Part shown: positions 1 through 8,442 of the stretch, one piece after another
Layout: each line of letters begins with the position of its first letter
Numbering within the stretch: position 1 is the stretch's first letter
Assembly (NCBI RefSeq): GCF_011067745.1
Contig: NZ_JAAMPJ010000003.1
Span: 372,001-436,000, forward strand
Source: Lentzea alba
GTDB lineage: Bacteria; Actinomycetota; Actinomycetes; Mycobacteriales; Pseudonocardiaceae
Length of the DNA: 64,000 nucleotides
Direction of reading: 5' to 3'
The notes under the pieces: model-generated
What the model saw: the letters and a program-made list of their open reading frames with translations, nothing else
What the model was told of the DNA's origin: nothing
Database searches by the model: none
Position numbers and translations under genes: made by a program

Positions 1-531
1 CAGAACCCTGCCCCGAACTCCAACTCGGCCAACCCCGCCGACTTCTACGGCGCGATCGGCCTGGCGGGCGTGCTGTCCGGTGACTCCAACGGTCACGCGG
101 TGCGCGCATTGCTGGAGCTGATCCAGGTCGACGGCGAACTGAAGCTGGTCGCGCTGGCCCGGCGGATCGACGGAGGCGAGTCGCAAACGTTCGCGGCCAC
201 CGAGGACTGGCAGAAGTTGTTGCCGCATAACGAGTGGGTGTTCCTGGCGGCCACGTTCGACTTCGACACCGGCGCGATGGTGCTGTACCGCAACGGCAAG
301 CCGCTGGCCGGCAAGTACGTCGTGGCCGGTGACCCGTGGAAGCTCGAAGGTGAACCGGAGCCGGACCTGGCGTCGGCGACCGATCCGCGTGGGATCAAGA
401 TCGGCGGCAGCTACCCGCAGAACAACCGCGAGGGCAACGCCTGCAACTGCCGGATGGACAGCCTGATGTTCCTCGACCGCGTCGTGAAGCCGTGGGAGGT
501 GCACCTGCAGTACCTCTGGATGAAGGGCTGA
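1..531 (+). CDS. C-terminal part of a LamG/concanavalin-like protein (5' truncated by window)
   Basis: The reading frame is open from the first base and stops at 529-531, so only the last 176 residues are visible. The sequence has the look of a LamG/laminin-G-like beta-sandwich: a run of alternating strands, the phrase EWVFLAATFDFDTGAMVLYRNG (here shortened), which is the typical 'W..l..t.d..tg...lY.nG' LamG signature, and a late LFLDR-x3-PWEV ending in which LamG domains assign the 'new sandwich' position. Such domains bind glycans or proteins outside the cell. The N-terminus, any signal peptide and any catalytic module lie upstream and cannot be judged. Domain call is by pattern; function beyond binding is unknown. 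Confidence 0.7.
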   Translation, partial: QNPAPNSNSANPADFYGAIGLAGVLSGDSNGHAVRALLELIQVDGELKLVALARRIDGGESQTFAATEDWQKLLPHNEWVFLAATFDFDTGAMVLYRNGKPLAGKYVVAGDPWKLEGEPEPDLASATDPRGIKIGGSYPQNNREGNACNCRMDSLMFLDRVVKPWEVHLQYLWMKG

Positions 532-796
532 TCTTCCCTTTCGCGTGGAATCCCGGTAATACCAAGGAGTCTCGGAACGAAAGTCCGAAGGCGCCGTGGT
601 TCTCGCCCGCCGGGCGAGGGCCACGGAGGCCTCGGGTTGGCCCGCGTTCCGTGAGCGGTGATTTTCGTGCGCCGAGCGGACCGAGGCCATTAGTCCCGGC
701 CGATCACCTTCACCGAACCCCGTCGGTTCCTCCTTTGGGGTGACGTCGTAGATCCGCTAGCGTGCGGGCTTCCGCCGAGTCCAACGGAGTGCCCGC

Positions 797-2827
797 GTGA
801 ATGTTGGAGTGCCGCCGGAGCGCGGTACCACGACCAACAAGGTGGACGGCGCCGGCAACGTCGTGCAGGCCGGCGAGATCCGCGACGTGCACTTCCACGG
901 TGTGCCGGACGGCGGGTCGCAGCCGGGTCTGGTGTCGACGATCGCACCGACGGATCTGCTGCCGGGCAAGGTGTTCGGCCGCGAACAGCTGGTGACCCGG
1001 CTGGTCGAAGTGACCCAGCGCGCGGACGGCACGCGGGTCGTCCTGCACGGCACGGGCGGCAGCGGCAAGACGGCGGTGGCGCTCGCGCTGGCGGACCGGC
1101 TCGACCGCGAGTTCCCGCGCACCCGCGTCTGGTGGGTCGACGGGTCGTCGGAGTACAGCCTGTCGGCCGGGTTGCGCGAGGTCGTCTACGACGCGGATCC
1201 GCACCATCGCGTCGAGGAGGTCATGCGGGCGTGGCGCGGTGAGGGATCGGCGCCGAACCTGTTGAAGAGGGTGCTGGCGGAGATCCCCGGACGCTGGACG
1301 CTGATCATCGACGGCGCCGACGACCAGCGCGTGCTGGCGCAGTGGCGGTCGGCGCTGCAGCACGACACCGGCACGGTCGTCCTGACGACCCGGAACGGCA
1401 AGGCGAAGGAGTGGAGCCGCTGCGCCGAGGTGCACCAGGTGAGCACCCTGCACGCGGATGCCGCGGTCGAGATGCTGCGGACGCTGGCTCCCGGCTCCGG
1501 CACGGCGGAGCAGGCCCGCGAACTGGCCTGTGCGCTGGGGTACCTGCCGCTCGCGCTCCGCCTGGCCGGGAGCTACCTCAACACGGTGCCCACGCTGCCC
1601 ACCACCGGCGGACTGGCGTTGCCGCAGAGCTTCGAGCAGTACCGGCTGGTGTTCCACGAACGGTTCGTGGAGCTCGACCAGTTGCACGAGATCGGCAGCG
1701 GCCTGGCCGAGCGCGAGCTGTTGTCGCGGACGTGGGAGTTGTCGCTCGACCTGCTGGCGGATCTCGGCATGCCGTGGGCTCGCCCGTTGCTGCGCTGGCT
1801 GTCGTGTTTCGAGCAGGCCCCGATTCCGTGCGACCTGGCGAACTCCGAGATCCTGACCCGCTCGACGTTGTTCAAGGGCATCACGGGCATGGACCTGATC
1901 CACGCTTTCGTGTTCCTGACGAACTTCGGCCTGGTCGAACAGGTTTCGGTGTGGGGCATGCGGTCCTCGTCGGTCACCACGAAGTGCTGGGTGCTGCACC
2001 CGGTGATCCGCGAGGCGAACCGGCACCAGCCCGATGTTCAGCGAGACCTCCAGGCCTACCTCGCGCTGTGCTACGCGACGCTCGACGGCTACACGAGCTT
2101 TCTGTCCGCCGAGGTGCAGGAGGACCTCTCGACGTGGGCGGTGCTGAGCCCGCACTGCGAGTTCGTGGTGGAGTGGATTCACCGCGACCGGGCGAAGCTG
2201 CCCGTGCCGGAGGACTGGGAGCTGCTGGGGACGAAGCTGTCGTGCGTGGTCGCCAGGTTCTCCGCCCTGTCCGGTCAGCACGACCGCGCGGAGGCGATCT
2301 TCCGGCACGCACTGGTCGTGCGGCTGCGCCACCTGGGCGAGACGCATCCGGAGGTGCTCGCCGCCCGCCGCAACATCGTGCTGCTGCGGTGCCAGCGGCA
2401 CCGTTCCGAACAGTCGCTCGCCGAGCTGGTGCTGTTGGTCGAGGACACCAGATCGGCGTTGGGAGAACGGGATCCGCTCACGATCACCTGCCAGCTGGAC
2501 CTCGCGCTGGCCCAGGCCCAGTTGGCTGAGGAAGACGCGGCGGATCGCGTGGTCGACGACTACCGCGCCATCGTGCGACTGAGCCGTGAGCTCTACGGCC
2601 GGACCGACACCACCGCGTTGTCGGCGCAGATGAACCTGGTCACCGAGCTCGGCCGGCGCGAGGACGAGTCGTGCCCCGCCGAGTTGCTGCGGCTGCTGAC
2701 GATGATCGAGGAGGTCGAGAACGCCCCTGACGTGGCGATCCAGGTGCCGTTCAGCCTCGGTCGGCTGCGTGCCGCGGTGATGAACCTGCTGCAGAACAGC
2801 CGGGGCTGGAGCGAACCGCAGGACTAG
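797..2827 (+). CDS. NB-ARC (STAND NTPase) protein with TPR-like C-terminus and N-terminal RHIM/BASS-like motif
   Basis: A 676-residue signalling ATPase of the bacterial NLR-like type. The GTG start is set by GGAG at 786-789, seven bases upstream. Residues 14-35 form a short Asn/Gly-rich segment with GNVVQAGEIRDVHFHG, resembling the V-Q-x-G core of RHIM-like bacterial amyloid motifs. A Walker A GTGGSGKT is at residues 85-92, a Walker B LIIDGADD near 170, the sensor VLTTR near 195, the NB-ARC 'LPLAL' motif near 250 and an HP-V winged-helix (MHD-like) motif near 401. The C-terminal third contains TPR-type helices such as RLRHLGETHPEVLAARRN. It is likely cytoplasmic and ligand-activated. No effector gene with an obviously matching motif sits directly beside it; the next genes are a RiPP locus. 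Family call is strong, role is inference. Confidence 0.88.
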   Translation: MNVGVPPERGTTTNKVDGAGNVVQAGEIRDVHFHGVPDGGSQPGLVSTIAPTDLLPGKVFGREQLVTRLVEVTQRADGTRVVLHGTGGSGKTAVALALADRLDREFPRTRVWWVDGSSEYSLSAGLREVVYDADPHHRVEEVMRAWRGEGSAPNLLKRVLAEIPGRWTLIIDGADDQRVLAQWRSALQHDTGTVVLTTRNGKAKEWSRCAEVHQVSTLHADAAVEMLRTLAPGSGTAEQARELACALGYLPLALRLAGSYLNTVPTLPTTGGLALPQSFEQYRLVFHERFVELDQLHEIGSGLAERELLSRTWELSLDLLADLGMPWARPLLRWLSCFEQAPIPCDLANSEILTRSTLFKGITGMDLIHAFVFLTNFGLVEQVSVWGMRSSSVTTKCWVLHPVIREANRHQPDVQRDLQAYLALCYATLDGYTSFLSAEVQEDLSTWAVLSPHCEFVVEWIHRDRAKLPVPEDWELLGTKLSCVVARFSALSGQHDRAEAIFRHALVVRLRHLGETHPEVLAARRNIVLLRCQRHRSEQSLAELVLLVEDTRSALGERDPLTITCQLDLALAQAQLAEEDAADRVVDDYRAIVRLSRELYGRTDTTALSAQMNLVTELGRREDESCPAELLRLLTMIEEVENAPDVAIQVPFSLGRLRAAVMNLLQNSRGWSEPQD

Positions 2828-2914
2828 CCGGTCAACTGCGCCCCTTCCGCACTTGCGGCGACAACCGCCGAACAGTTTGGTGTGGGGGCCAGCAGAGACT
2901 GAGGGGAGAGCGTC

Positions 2915-3151
2915 ATGAAGGACTTCACGGCCGAGCTCGAGCAGGTCTTCGGCGTCGCACCGAGCCGGGAGACCGGACTGCTGATCGACACGTTCGACGG
3001 CGCGGGCATCGGCTTCGGCGGGGAAACGCGGGACACCTGGACCCGCGTCGACGCCGCGTTCTCCATCTGCATCGCGCCGTTCGGCGACCCGTCCGTCAGT
3101 CCCTGCCGGGTCGCCAACACCGGCGTCTGTCGCGTCGTCGTTCCGGCGTGA
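2915..3151 (+). CDS. putative azoline-containing RiPP precursor peptide
   Basis: A 78-residue peptide preceded by a strong GAGGGGAG ribosome-binding site ending a few bases before ATG. Its stop overlaps the GTG of the cyclodehydratase gene by four bases (GTGA at 3148-3151), so the two are translationally coupled. The N-terminal part (about residues 1-45) is acidic with an amphipathic helix (FTAELEQVFGV), as expected of a leader. The C-terminal part carries the only three cysteines, at 52, 64 and 72, with Ser50, 60, 62 and Thr69 nearby, all possible sites of thiazoline or oxazoline formation. I do not recognise the peptide family. The precursor role is inferred from size, composition and coupling; a leader/core boundary cannot be read directly. 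Confidence 0.72.
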   Translation: MKDFTAELEQVFGVAPSRETGLLIDTFDGAGIGFGGETRDTWTRVDAAFSICIAPFGDPSVSPCRVANTGVCRVVVPA

Positions 3152-5277
3152 CGTCGCGACACATCGGGTTCAAGCGGCACCTGCGTGCCGAGGTGGTACC
3201 GGGCGACGCGGTGTACGTGTTCTCCGAGGAGGACACCACCGCGTTGCGCGGCCCTCACGTCGAGGCGCTCGCCCCGCTGCTCGACGGCAGCCGGGATCTC
3301 GCCGCGGTGCGCGCCGAGTTCGACGCGTCCCCCGAACAGGCTGCCGGTCTGCTGACTCAGCTCGCGCACGCGGGGCTCATCGGTGCGCGCACGTCCGGCT
3401 CCGCCTACTGGGACGCGCTGGGTGTCGAACCCGCCGGCACACCGGACGTCGAGGTGATCACCCTCGGTGTCGACGCCGAGCTGCCGCCGATCGCCGAGGG
3501 CGACGGCGCGCTGACCGTCGTGCTGGTGTCCGACTACCTGGTCGACGGTCTGTCCGAGGTGGACGAGAAGCTGCGGGCTGCCGGCCGTCCGTGGCTGCTG
3601 GCCAAGCCGGTCGGTGCCAAGGTGTCCATCGGCCCGTTCTTCACGCCGGGCTCAGGTCCTTGCTACCGGTGTCTTTCGCATCGGTTGTGGGCGAACCGGG
3701 CCGCCGAGGCCCACGTGTGTTCCGCCCTCGGTCTGCCGGGCGCGGTGCCGAGGTCTCCTGTGGTTTTCGAGCCTCTGCAGGCGATCGCGCTGAATTTGGT
3801 GGCTCTGGAGGCGGCCAAGTGGGTCGCCGGTCACCGCTACGACGGTCAGCGGGCCATGTGGATGTTCGACAGCCGCGACCTCACCGGCAGGCGCCATGCC
3901 GTCACCGCTCGCCCGCAGTGCCGTTCCTGCGGCGATCCGTCCCTGATGAGCGAGAAGGCTTGGCGTCCCGTGGAGCTGTCGTCTCGCCCGAAGGCGCACA
4001 CGTCGGGCGGCGGACACCGTTCCGTTGCGCCGGAAGAGGTGCTGTCGACCTACCGGCATTTGGTGAGTCCAGTGACCGGTGTCGTGAAGGACATCGTCCG
4101 TGACGATCGCGGCCCTGCGTTCTTCAACGTCTTCCGGTCCGGTCCGAACCTCGCCCTCGGCAACCGCGGCGCGGCCCACCTCCGTTCGGCCCTGCGCTCC
4201 CACAACGGCGGGAAGGGCGTCACCGCCCTGGACGCCGAGGTGGGCGCGTTGTGCGAGGCGCTGGAACGGCACAGCGGGTACGCCGACGGTGACGAGGCCC
4301 GCGTGCGCGGCAGTTACCGTTCGCTTGGCGCACAGGCGATCCATCCGGACACCGTGCAGCTGTACGACCCGCGTCAGTTCGCTGATCGCGAGGCCTGGAA
4401 CGCCGCGCACTCGGACTTCCAGCACGTCTGCGCGCCGTTCGACGACGACGCCGAGCTCGACTGGACACCGGTGTGGTCGTTGACCCGGGGCGAACACCGG
4501 TTGCTGCCAACGGGTCTGCTCTACTTCGACGCGGCGGACGCGCGGCTGATGGCCGACTCGAACGGCAACGCGGCCGGGTCGTCACTGGAAGACGCTGTCC
4601 TGCAAGGAATGCTGGAGCTCGTCGAGCGTGATGCCGTCGCGTTGTGGTGGTACAACCGGACTGCGCAGCCACCGGTGGACCTGGCCGGGGACCCGTGGAT
4701 CGACTCGCTGCGGTCCGTGCACGCCGGACTCGGCCGCGAGGTGTGGGCGCTCGACCTGACGTCCGACCTCGGCGTGCCGGTCGTGGTGGCACTGTCCAGG
4801 AAGGTTTCCGGTGAGCGCGAGGACATCATGCTGGGCTTCGGCGCCCACCTCGACCCGGCGCTGGCGTTGCGTCGCGCGCTGACCGAGATGAACCAGATGA
4901 TGCCCGCTGTGGTGGAGGGCGGCGACTGGGAAGACCCGGACCTCCAGCTCTGGTTCTCCACGGCCACCGCGGCGAACCAGCCCCACCTGCTGCCGGTGGG
5001 TGCGCCGGTCCGCCACTCGTGCACCGCCTCCGATGATCTGCTGTCCGACGTGCTGGACGTTCAGGCACGGCTGGAGAAGGCGGGTCTGGAGGTGTTCGTG
5101 CTCGACCAGACCCGGCCGGACATCGGGTTGCCCGTGGTGAAGGTGATCGTGCCGGGGCTGCGCGGGTTCTGGACCCGCTTCGCGCCCGGCCGGCTGTTCG
5201 ACGTGCCGGTTCAGCTCGGCCGGCTCGCTGCCCCGACTCCGTACACCGAGCTGAACCCGATTCCGATCTTCCTCTGA
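3148..5277 (+). CDS. fused TOMM cyclodehydratase (E1-like C domain + YcaO D domain)
   Basis: A 709-residue enzyme predicted to convert Cys/Ser/Thr of the upstream precursor to azolines using ATP. The N-terminal half (about 1-290) is the ocin-ThiF-like leader-binding/C domain, with two zinc-knuckle pairs at Cys172/Cys175 (GPCYRC) and Cys258/Cys261 (CRSC). The C-terminal half is YcaO: ALCEALERHSGY near 368 and SSLEDAVLQGMLELVERDA near 478-496 provide the Glu-rich ATP-binding signature, and the chain ends in NPIPIFL, resembling the proline-rich C-terminus of active YcaO cyclodehydratases. It starts with GTG overlapping the precursor stop. No flavin dehydrogenase, protease, exporter or other tailoring gene adjoins it, so the product may keep azolines unoxidised or use enzymes encoded elsewhere. 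Confidence 0.9.
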   Translation: MTSRHIGFKRHLRAEVVPGDAVYVFSEEDTTALRGPHVEALAPLLDGSRDLAAVRAEFDASPEQAAGLLTQLAHAGLIGARTSGSAYWDALGVEPAGTPDVEVITLGVDAELPPIAEGDGALTVVLVSDYLVDGLSEVDEKLRAAGRPWLLAKPVGAKVSIGPFFTPGSGPCYRCLSHRLWANRAAEAHVCSALGLPGAVPRSPVVFEPLQAIALNLVALEAAKWVAGHRYDGQRAMWMFDSRDLTGRRHAVTARPQCRSCGDPSLMSEKAWRPVELSSRPKAHTSGGGHRSVAPEEVLSTYRHLVSPVTGVVKDIVRDDRGPAFFNVFRSGPNLALGNRGAAHLRSALRSHNGGKGVTALDAEVGALCEALERHSGYADGDEARVRGSYRSLGAQAIHPDTVQLYDPRQFADREAWNAAHSDFQHVCAPFDDDAELDWTPVWSLTRGEHRLLPTGLLYFDAADARLMADSNGNAAGSSLEDAVLQGMLELVERDAVALWWYNRTAQPPVDLAGDPWIDSLRSVHAGLGREVWALDLTSDLGVPVVVALSRKVSGEREDIMLGFGAHLDPALALRRALTEMNQMMPAVVEGGDWEDPDLQLWFSTATAANQPHLLPVGAPVRHSCTASDDLLSDVLDVQARLEKAGLEVFVLDQTRPDIGLPVVKVIVPGLRGFWTRFAPGRLFDVPVQLGRLAAPTPYTELNPIPIFL

Positions 5278-5281
5278 CGGT

Positions 5282-6457
5282 CTAGAGCGTGGCGATCCGT
5301 ACCGCCTTCGCCATCGCCTCGAACCCCTTGTCACCGGGGTGCAGGTGGTCACCCTGGTCGTAGTCCGGCCTGATCCGCTGCGGGTCGGCCGGATCGCGGA
5401 TGACCTGGTCGAAGTCCACGACCGCGTCGAACTCGGAGCTGGTGCGGATGTAGGAGTTCACGGCCTGCCGCACCGCTTCGAGTTCCTCGGTGTAGCTGCG
5501 CCAGCCCTTGAACGGCGTGATCGTCGCGCCGATCACCCGCAGACCGCGGTCGTGCGAGCGCTGGGCGATCTGCTTCAGCGCCGCGATGATCTTGGCCGGG
5601 TCGGTCTCGTGCGGGGTCTGCTGGATGTCGTTGATGCCTTCGAACACGATGACCGAGCGGACGCCGGCCTGGGTCAGCACGTCGCGGTCCAGGCGGGCCT
5701 GCGCGTTCACGCCTGCTCCTCCGCCGTCGAGCAGGAGCCGGTTGCCGCTGATGCCCGCGTTCAGCACGCCCAGGCGGGTGTTGATCCGGTCGGCGAGCTG
5801 GTCGGGCCAGCGCAGGTTCGCGCCCCAGGTCGAGTTGGCGCCGTCGGTGATCGAGTCGCCCAGCGCGACCACGCTGCCCTTCAACGTCGACGAGCGCACG
5901 TCGACGCCCGAGACGTAGTGCCACTTGGTGGTGCGTTCACCGAACGCGGCGGCGGACTCCTCGGCCGCGTGGTTGCCGTCGCGGGTGAGGTACGAGTTCT
6001 GCATGGTCAGGTTGTGGTGGGTGACCGGACCGCCGGACGTCGGCGTGTAGACGCTCACCAGCAGGTCGGAGTCGGCGGGGACGTTCAGCGCCACGCCGTC
6101 GCTGATCACGTCGGCACCGGGCGCGGCGGTGATCGACGGGGAGCCGCCGAACGTCAGCGTGCGCATGGTGCCGGGCAGCGCGAGCGGCGTGTCCGGGCCG
6201 GCCGCGCGGGCGACGGTCACCGAGCCGAACAGGGTCGGGGTGCGGCCGAAGGCGTTGGAGAGCCGGACGCGGATCTCCTTGCCGCCGGCGCTGACGTGCA
6301 CGATGTTGCGGATCGTGAAGTTCGGAAGGCCGTTGTCGGTGCCGGGCAAGGCCGACGAGGGCGCGGAGGCCCAGGTGCCGACCCAGCGGGCCGGTGCGGC
6401 CTGGGCGGGGGAGGCCGCCGCCACGAGCAACGCCACTGCCAGCAGAAAGCGCGTCAT
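5282..6457 (-). CDS. secreted SGNH/GDSL-family hydrolase
   Basis: A 391-residue protein with a clean Sec signal peptide (MTRFLLAVALLVAAASPAQA, cleavage likely after AQA). A roughly 170-residue beta-rich domain precedes the catalytic domain, as in many actinobacterial secreted GDSL hydrolases. Block I is GDSITDG with the nucleophile at about Ser202; a block II-like GISGNR and a block III-like GIND follow; block V is DHLHPG with Asp370 and His373 completing the triad. Members hydrolyse esters or acetyl groups on lipids or polysaccharides; the substrate cannot be read here. It converges on the cyclodehydratase gene with four bases between stops and diverges from the methyltransferase gene upstream. 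Confidence 0.92.
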   Translation of the reverse strand: MTRFLLAVALLVAAASPAQAAPARWVGTWASAPSSALPGTDNGLPNFTIRNIVHVSAGGKEIRVRLSNAFGRTPTLFGSVTVARAAGPDTPLALPGTMRTLTFGGSPSITAAPGADVISDGVALNVPADSDLLVSVYTPTSGGPVTHHNLTMQNSYLTRDGNHAAEESAAAFGERTTKWHYVSGVDVRSSTLKGSVVALGDSITDGANSTWGANLRWPDQLADRINTRLGVLNAGISGNRLLLDGGGAGVNAQARLDRDVLTQAGVRSVIVFEGINDIQQTPHETDPAKIIAALKQIAQRSHDRGLRVIGATITPFKGWRSYTEELEAVRQAVNSYIRTSSEFDAVVDFDQVIRDPADPQRIRPDYDQGDHLHPGDKGFEAMAKAVRIATL

Positions 6458-6512
6458 GTCTTCGACCTTGGCAGCGCTGCAACTCCTCCGGTATCCGCCG
6501 ATCTTCGGATCT

Positions 6513-7055
6513 ATGCTTCACCCCGTGTGGAACGGGGCTGAGTACCAGCGCAGGTTCGACTCGCTCGCCGAGTCGGGTATGGACGTGCACGGCGAGGCGA
6601 CCTTCGTGCGCGCGTACGAGCCGAAGACCGTGCTGGACGCCGGGTGCGGCACCGGGCGGGTCGCGATCGAGCTGGCGAAACACGGCATCGAGGTCGTCGG
6701 CGCGGACCGGGACACCTCGATGCTCGCGCACGCGGCCGAACTCGCGCCCGGCATCACCTGGGTGTGTTCCGACCTGGCCGAACTCGATCTGCGCCGCACC
6801 TTCGACGTCGTGATCATGGCCGGCAACGTGCCGCTGTTCACCGAGCCCGGTACGCAGGACAGGCTCGTGGCGGGGGTTGCCCGGCACGTCGGGAAAGTCC
6901 TGATCGCCGGGTTCAGTCTGAACCGCGGCTACACCGTCGAGGAGTACGACGAGCACTGCGCACGGGCTGGGCTGAAGCTGGCCGAGCGGTTCGCGACGTG
7001 GGATCGGGAAGAGTTCCGGGGCGGCGACTACGCGGTGTCCGTTCACCTGTCCTGA
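6513..7055 (+). CDS. class I SAM-dependent methyltransferase
   Basis: A 180-residue Rossmann methyltransferase. Motif I is VLDAGCGTGR (about residues 40-49), followed by the acidic VVGADRD that binds the ribose of SAM and the D-x-A-E-L segment of motif III; the usual post-motif FDVVIMAGNVPLF follows. The ATG at 6513 gives a compact protein starting MLHPVWNGAEYQRRFD, typical for this family; a longer in-frame extension back to 6129 would run through the promoter and signal-peptide region of the divergent hydrolase and is rejected. No good Shine-Dalgarno is visible, so a nearby GTG (6525) is possible. Substrate is unknown. Confidence 0.85.
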   Translation: MLHPVWNGAEYQRRFDSLAESGMDVHGEATFVRAYEPKTVLDAGCGTGRVAIELAKHGIEVVGADRDTSMLAHAAELAPGITWVCSDLAELDLRRTFDVVIMAGNVPLFTEPGTQDRLVAGVARHVGKVLIAGFSLNRGYTVEEYDEHCARAGLKLAERFATWDREEFRGGDYAVSVHLS

Positions 7056-7152
7056 TCTCGATTGACGCGCTTCGAGAGTTTCTCGGCGTGGCGGCTCGGT
7101 TGCGGCGCTACGGTGTGGCCAACCGCAGCGGTGTGAAGGGCAGGAGCCTGGC

Positions 7153-7545
7153 GTGACGTCGTGGACCGAAGTGATCAACTATGTTCGGGTCCGGTACGAG
7201 GTGCTGGAGGAAAGCGACGAGTGGCTGCGCTTCCGGCTCGACACCGCGGGCGGCCGGACGCAGCAGGTCTCCGTGCATCACCTGCCCGACACCGACGGCC
7301 AGGCGTGGGTGGAGATCTCCTCACCCGTCGGCCGCGCCGACGAGGTCGACCTGCGCCGCTTCCTCGAGCTGGCCGGTGCGCCGGAGCTCGGTGGTGCGGC
7401 GGTCGTGGACGGCATCGCGCTGCTCAAGCACGTGGCGCCGCTGGAGGAGCTGAGCATCCGGGAGGAGTTCGAGCGCCCGCTCACCCTGCTCGTCTCCCGT
7501 GCTGATGTGATGGAGCACGAGCTGACCGAGAACGACCACTTCTAG
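7153..7545 (+). CDS. YbjN/CesT-like domain protein
   Basis: A 130-residue acidic cytoplasmic protein. The GTG start follows an AGGAG at the right distance. The pattern (aromatic/charged N-terminal helix, strands RFRLDTAGGRTQQVSVHHL, WVEISSPV, a Leu-rich helix, then a late AD-x3-E helix) resembles the YbjN / type III chaperone-like fold common in actinobacteria, where members act as small protein- or peptide-binding modules. This assignment rests on overall pattern only. Its stop overlaps the stop of the convergent LysR gene. Confidence 0.6.
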   Translation: MTSWTEVINYVRVRYEVLEESDEWLRFRLDTAGGRTQQVSVHHLPDTDGQAWVEISSPVGRADEVDLRRFLELAGAPELGGAAVVDGIALLKHVAPLEELSIREEFERPLTLLVSRADVMEHELTENDHF

Positions 7546-8360
7546 CCGTACGCCTTGATCGCGGCCTCGACGAACGCTCTGGTGAGCGGGTCGTCCCTGG
7601 TCCACGCGATCACCACCGGGCTGGGCGGCATGTCCCGCAGCGGCACCACTGTCACCTCGCCGAGGTCGTGACCGAGCGGGGCCAGGCCCACGGTTCCGTT
7701 CCACAGCACGGATTGCACGCACTCCTGAACCGCGCGGACGACGGGGCCGCGGCGGGGTTCGCCGCCGTTCCAGTAGTTCTGCCAGATCTCGTCGGTGCCC
7801 GCGGGGAACTGGAACCAGTCGCGGCCGGCGAGGTCGGCGGTGCTCAGGTGCTCGCGCTGGGCGAGCGGGTCGTCTTTTCGAAGGACCGCACCGACCGGGT
7901 CCAGGCGCAGGATCAGGGTTTTCAGGCCGGATTTGTCGAACGGGCCGCGCGTCAGGGCGACGTCGACCTGGTTGGTGCGCAGGCCGCAGGTGGGGTCGGT
8001 CAGGTCGGTCCCGCGGATGTGGATCTCGACGTCCGGCCGCTGCTCGCGGAACGCGGCGGCGACCTTGGCCGCGCCGTGGTCGCCGAGCAGGCCGACGGTG
8101 ATGGTCGTGCGGGTGAGCTTGGCGCGGACGCGGTCGGCGTGGTCGAGCAGGGCCCGTGCCTCGTCGAGCAGCGTGCGGCCGGCCTCGGTGAGCGTGACGC
8201 CGGCGGGCGAGCGGTGCAGCAGCGTGGTGCCGAGATCGTTCTCGAGGTGTTTGATCGCCCGGCTGAGCGGTGGCTGGCTCATGTGCAAGCGGTGCGCGGC
8301 CCGGCCGAAGTGCAGCTCCTCGGCGACCGCGACGAAGTAGCGCAGCGTCCGCAGCTCCAT
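7542..8360 (-). CDS. LysR-family transcriptional regulator
   Basis: A 272-residue regulator beginning MELRTLRYFVAVAEELHFGRAA, the hallmark LysR helix-turn-helix, with the recognition segment HMSQPPLSRAIKHLENDLG and LLHR wing following. The remainder (about 90-270) is a periplasmic-binding-like effector domain. The open frame extends 81 codons upstream, but ATG 8360 matches the family start exactly. It is divergent from a metallo-hydrolase gene, and the 82-base gap contains a symmetrical operator-like element, so control of that gene and autoregulation are the natural inference. The ligand is unknown. Confidence 0.93.
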   Translation of the reverse strand: MELRTLRYFVAVAEELHFGRAAHRLHMSQPPLSRAIKHLENDLGTTLLHRSPAGVTLTEAGRTLLDEARALLDHADRVRAKLTRTTITVGLLGDHGAAKVAAAFREQRPDVEIHIRGTDLTDPTCGLRTNQVDVALTRGPFDKSGLKTLILRLDPVGAVLRKDDPLAQREHLSTADLAGRDWFQFPAGTDEIWQNYWNGGEPRRGPVVRAVQECVQSVLWNGTVGLAPLGHDLGEVTVVPLRDMPPSPVVIAWTRDDPLTRAFVEAAIKAYG

Positions 8361-8370
8361 GATCAGGCAC

Positions 8371-8400
8371 GATACTCGCTCGGTATCGGCTGTACCGAGC
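8371..8400. promoter_or_regulatory. inverted repeat in LysR/MBL divergent promoter (likely LysR operator)
   Basis: GCTCGGTA (8378-8385) and TACCGAGC (8393-8400) form a perfect 8-bp inverted repeat with a 7-base spacer, and an overlapping ATAC-N7-GTAT pair begins at 8372. Both are T-N11-A-like symmetry elements placed between the divergent LysR and metallo-hydrolase starts, as expected for a LysR binding site. Binding by the adjacent regulator is inferred from position. Confidence 0.6.
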
Positions 8401-8442
8401 CGGTCTTGGACTCGGGGCCGGGGGCGGCGGTGGAGTGGGAGC

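Noticed and set aside
710..2401. 563-codon open frame opposite the NB-ARC gene
   Set aside because: Shadow frame rich in Arg, Gln and His; the NB-ARC motifs on the plus strand are decisive.
2915..3151. Lanthipeptide or lasso precursor reading of the small peptide
   Set aside because: No LanM/LanB/LanC, lasso cyclase or protease gene is adjacent; the coupled gene is a YcaO-type cyclodehydratase.
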